Under the pieces are notes generated by a model. That model did not search any database. It was given only the letters and a program-made list of their open reading frames with translations, and had not been told where the DNA came from. Positions 63,826-64,000 of a DNA stretch of 64,000 bases are shown piece by piece. Position numbers and translations under genes: made by a program. Origin of the DNA: Microvirga guangxiensis (GTDB lineage Bacteria; Pseudomonadota; Alphaproteobacteria; Rhizobiales; Beijerinckiaceae); assembly GCF_900102135.1 (NCBI RefSeq), contig NZ_FMVJ01000006.1, positions 186,001 through 250,000 on the forward strand, read 5' to 3'. Position 1 is the stretch's first letter. Each line of letters opens with the position of its first letter.

Positions 63826-64000
63826 CCTTCAAACTAACCATACTAGGCTGCGGTTCTTCGGCCGGTGTCCCTCGTGTCGGCGTCGGTTGGGGTGCGTGCG
63901 ATCCATCCAATCCCAAGAATCGCCGCCGTCGTTGCTCGGTACTCGTCGAGCAAGGATCGGGCACTTCCACGACAGCCGTCCTGGTAGACACAACACCAGA
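63822..64000 (+). CDS. MBL-fold metallohydrolase, N-terminal part
   Basis: Start of a metallo-beta-lactamase-fold hydrolase of the PhnP-like group, cut by the window end after about 59 codons. The visible part reads MTFKLTILGCGSSAGVPRVG, then WGACDPSNPKNRRRRCSVLVE. The GCGSSxGVPR pattern and the CDP..NxRRRCS segment mark this group, in which tatD and this gene are commonly neighbours. The metal-binding HxHxDH motif would lie beyond the window. The ATG overlaps the tatD stop. Confidence 0.9.
   Translation, partial: MTFKLTILGCGSSAGVPRVGVGWGACDPSNPKNRRRRCSVLVEQGSGTSTTAVLVDTTP

Overview
The window looks like chromosome of a free-living, moderately GC-rich alphaproteobacterium of the order Hyphomicrobiales (Rhizobiales), probably near Microvirga, Bosea or the Methylobacteriaceae. 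This is inferred from gene families typical of that group (IalB, HspQ, ChvE-GguAB, ExoD, DUF2076, extended S21 and IF-1). No phage, integrase, insertion sequence or CRISPR array is visible.

Positions 1-20.2 kb are mostly housekeeping. They hold the C-terminal part of glmS, a small methyltransferase, recG, sdhE, mfd, a peptide-type ABC binding protein, an IalB-family protein, hspQ, an AEC carrier and a UbiH-type hydroxylase. A complete BMP-type nucleoside/simple-sugar ABC importer (14.2-18.9 kb) follows, with a nicotinamidase just behind it. An AT-rich orphan gene and a perfect inverted repeat lie before rimO.

Positions 22.0-36.8 kb form the most coherent system, a sugar regulon for non-phosphorylative pentose oxidation, most likely of L-arabinose. 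A DHDPS-family 2-keto-3-deoxy-acid dehydratase and an IlvD/Edd sugar-acid dehydratase are transcribed leftward. Transcribed rightward are a YtfQRT-YjfF-type importer, a FadR-type GntR regulator, ChvE-GguA-GguB, a semialdehyde dehydrogenase and a sugar-dehydrogenase-like SDR. Together they would import the sugar and carry it to 2-oxoglutarate. Only the lactonase is not in the window.

Positions 37-49.3 kb mix envelope and signalling genes (lytic transglycosylase, CtaG-like protein, GGDEF protein, ABC exporter, lipoprotein hydrolase) with a translation/cold-shock patch (rpsU, a tailed IF-1 and a cold-shock protein, plus several very small genes). TerC and ExoD-type membrane proteins follow.

Positions 49.3-55.5 kb hold an ECF sigma factor and its anti-sigma factor, with a Bax-inhibitor-1 protein, a DUF2076 protein and a small exported protein behind them. 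A frameshifted response-regulator remnant, two divergent-family universal stress proteins and tRNA-Ser(UGA) complete the stretch.

Positions 55.8-64 kb carry an RlpA protein, a D,D-carboxypeptidase and the tmk-holB-metG-[GH1-like gene]-tatD-metallohydrolase run. The last gene is cut by the window end. I found no wholly new multi-gene system. The best leads are the sugar regulon with two importers, the GH1-like gene placed between metG and tatD, the sigma-factor locus with its possible self-promoter, and the tailed IF-1 paralogue beside a cold-shock gene.
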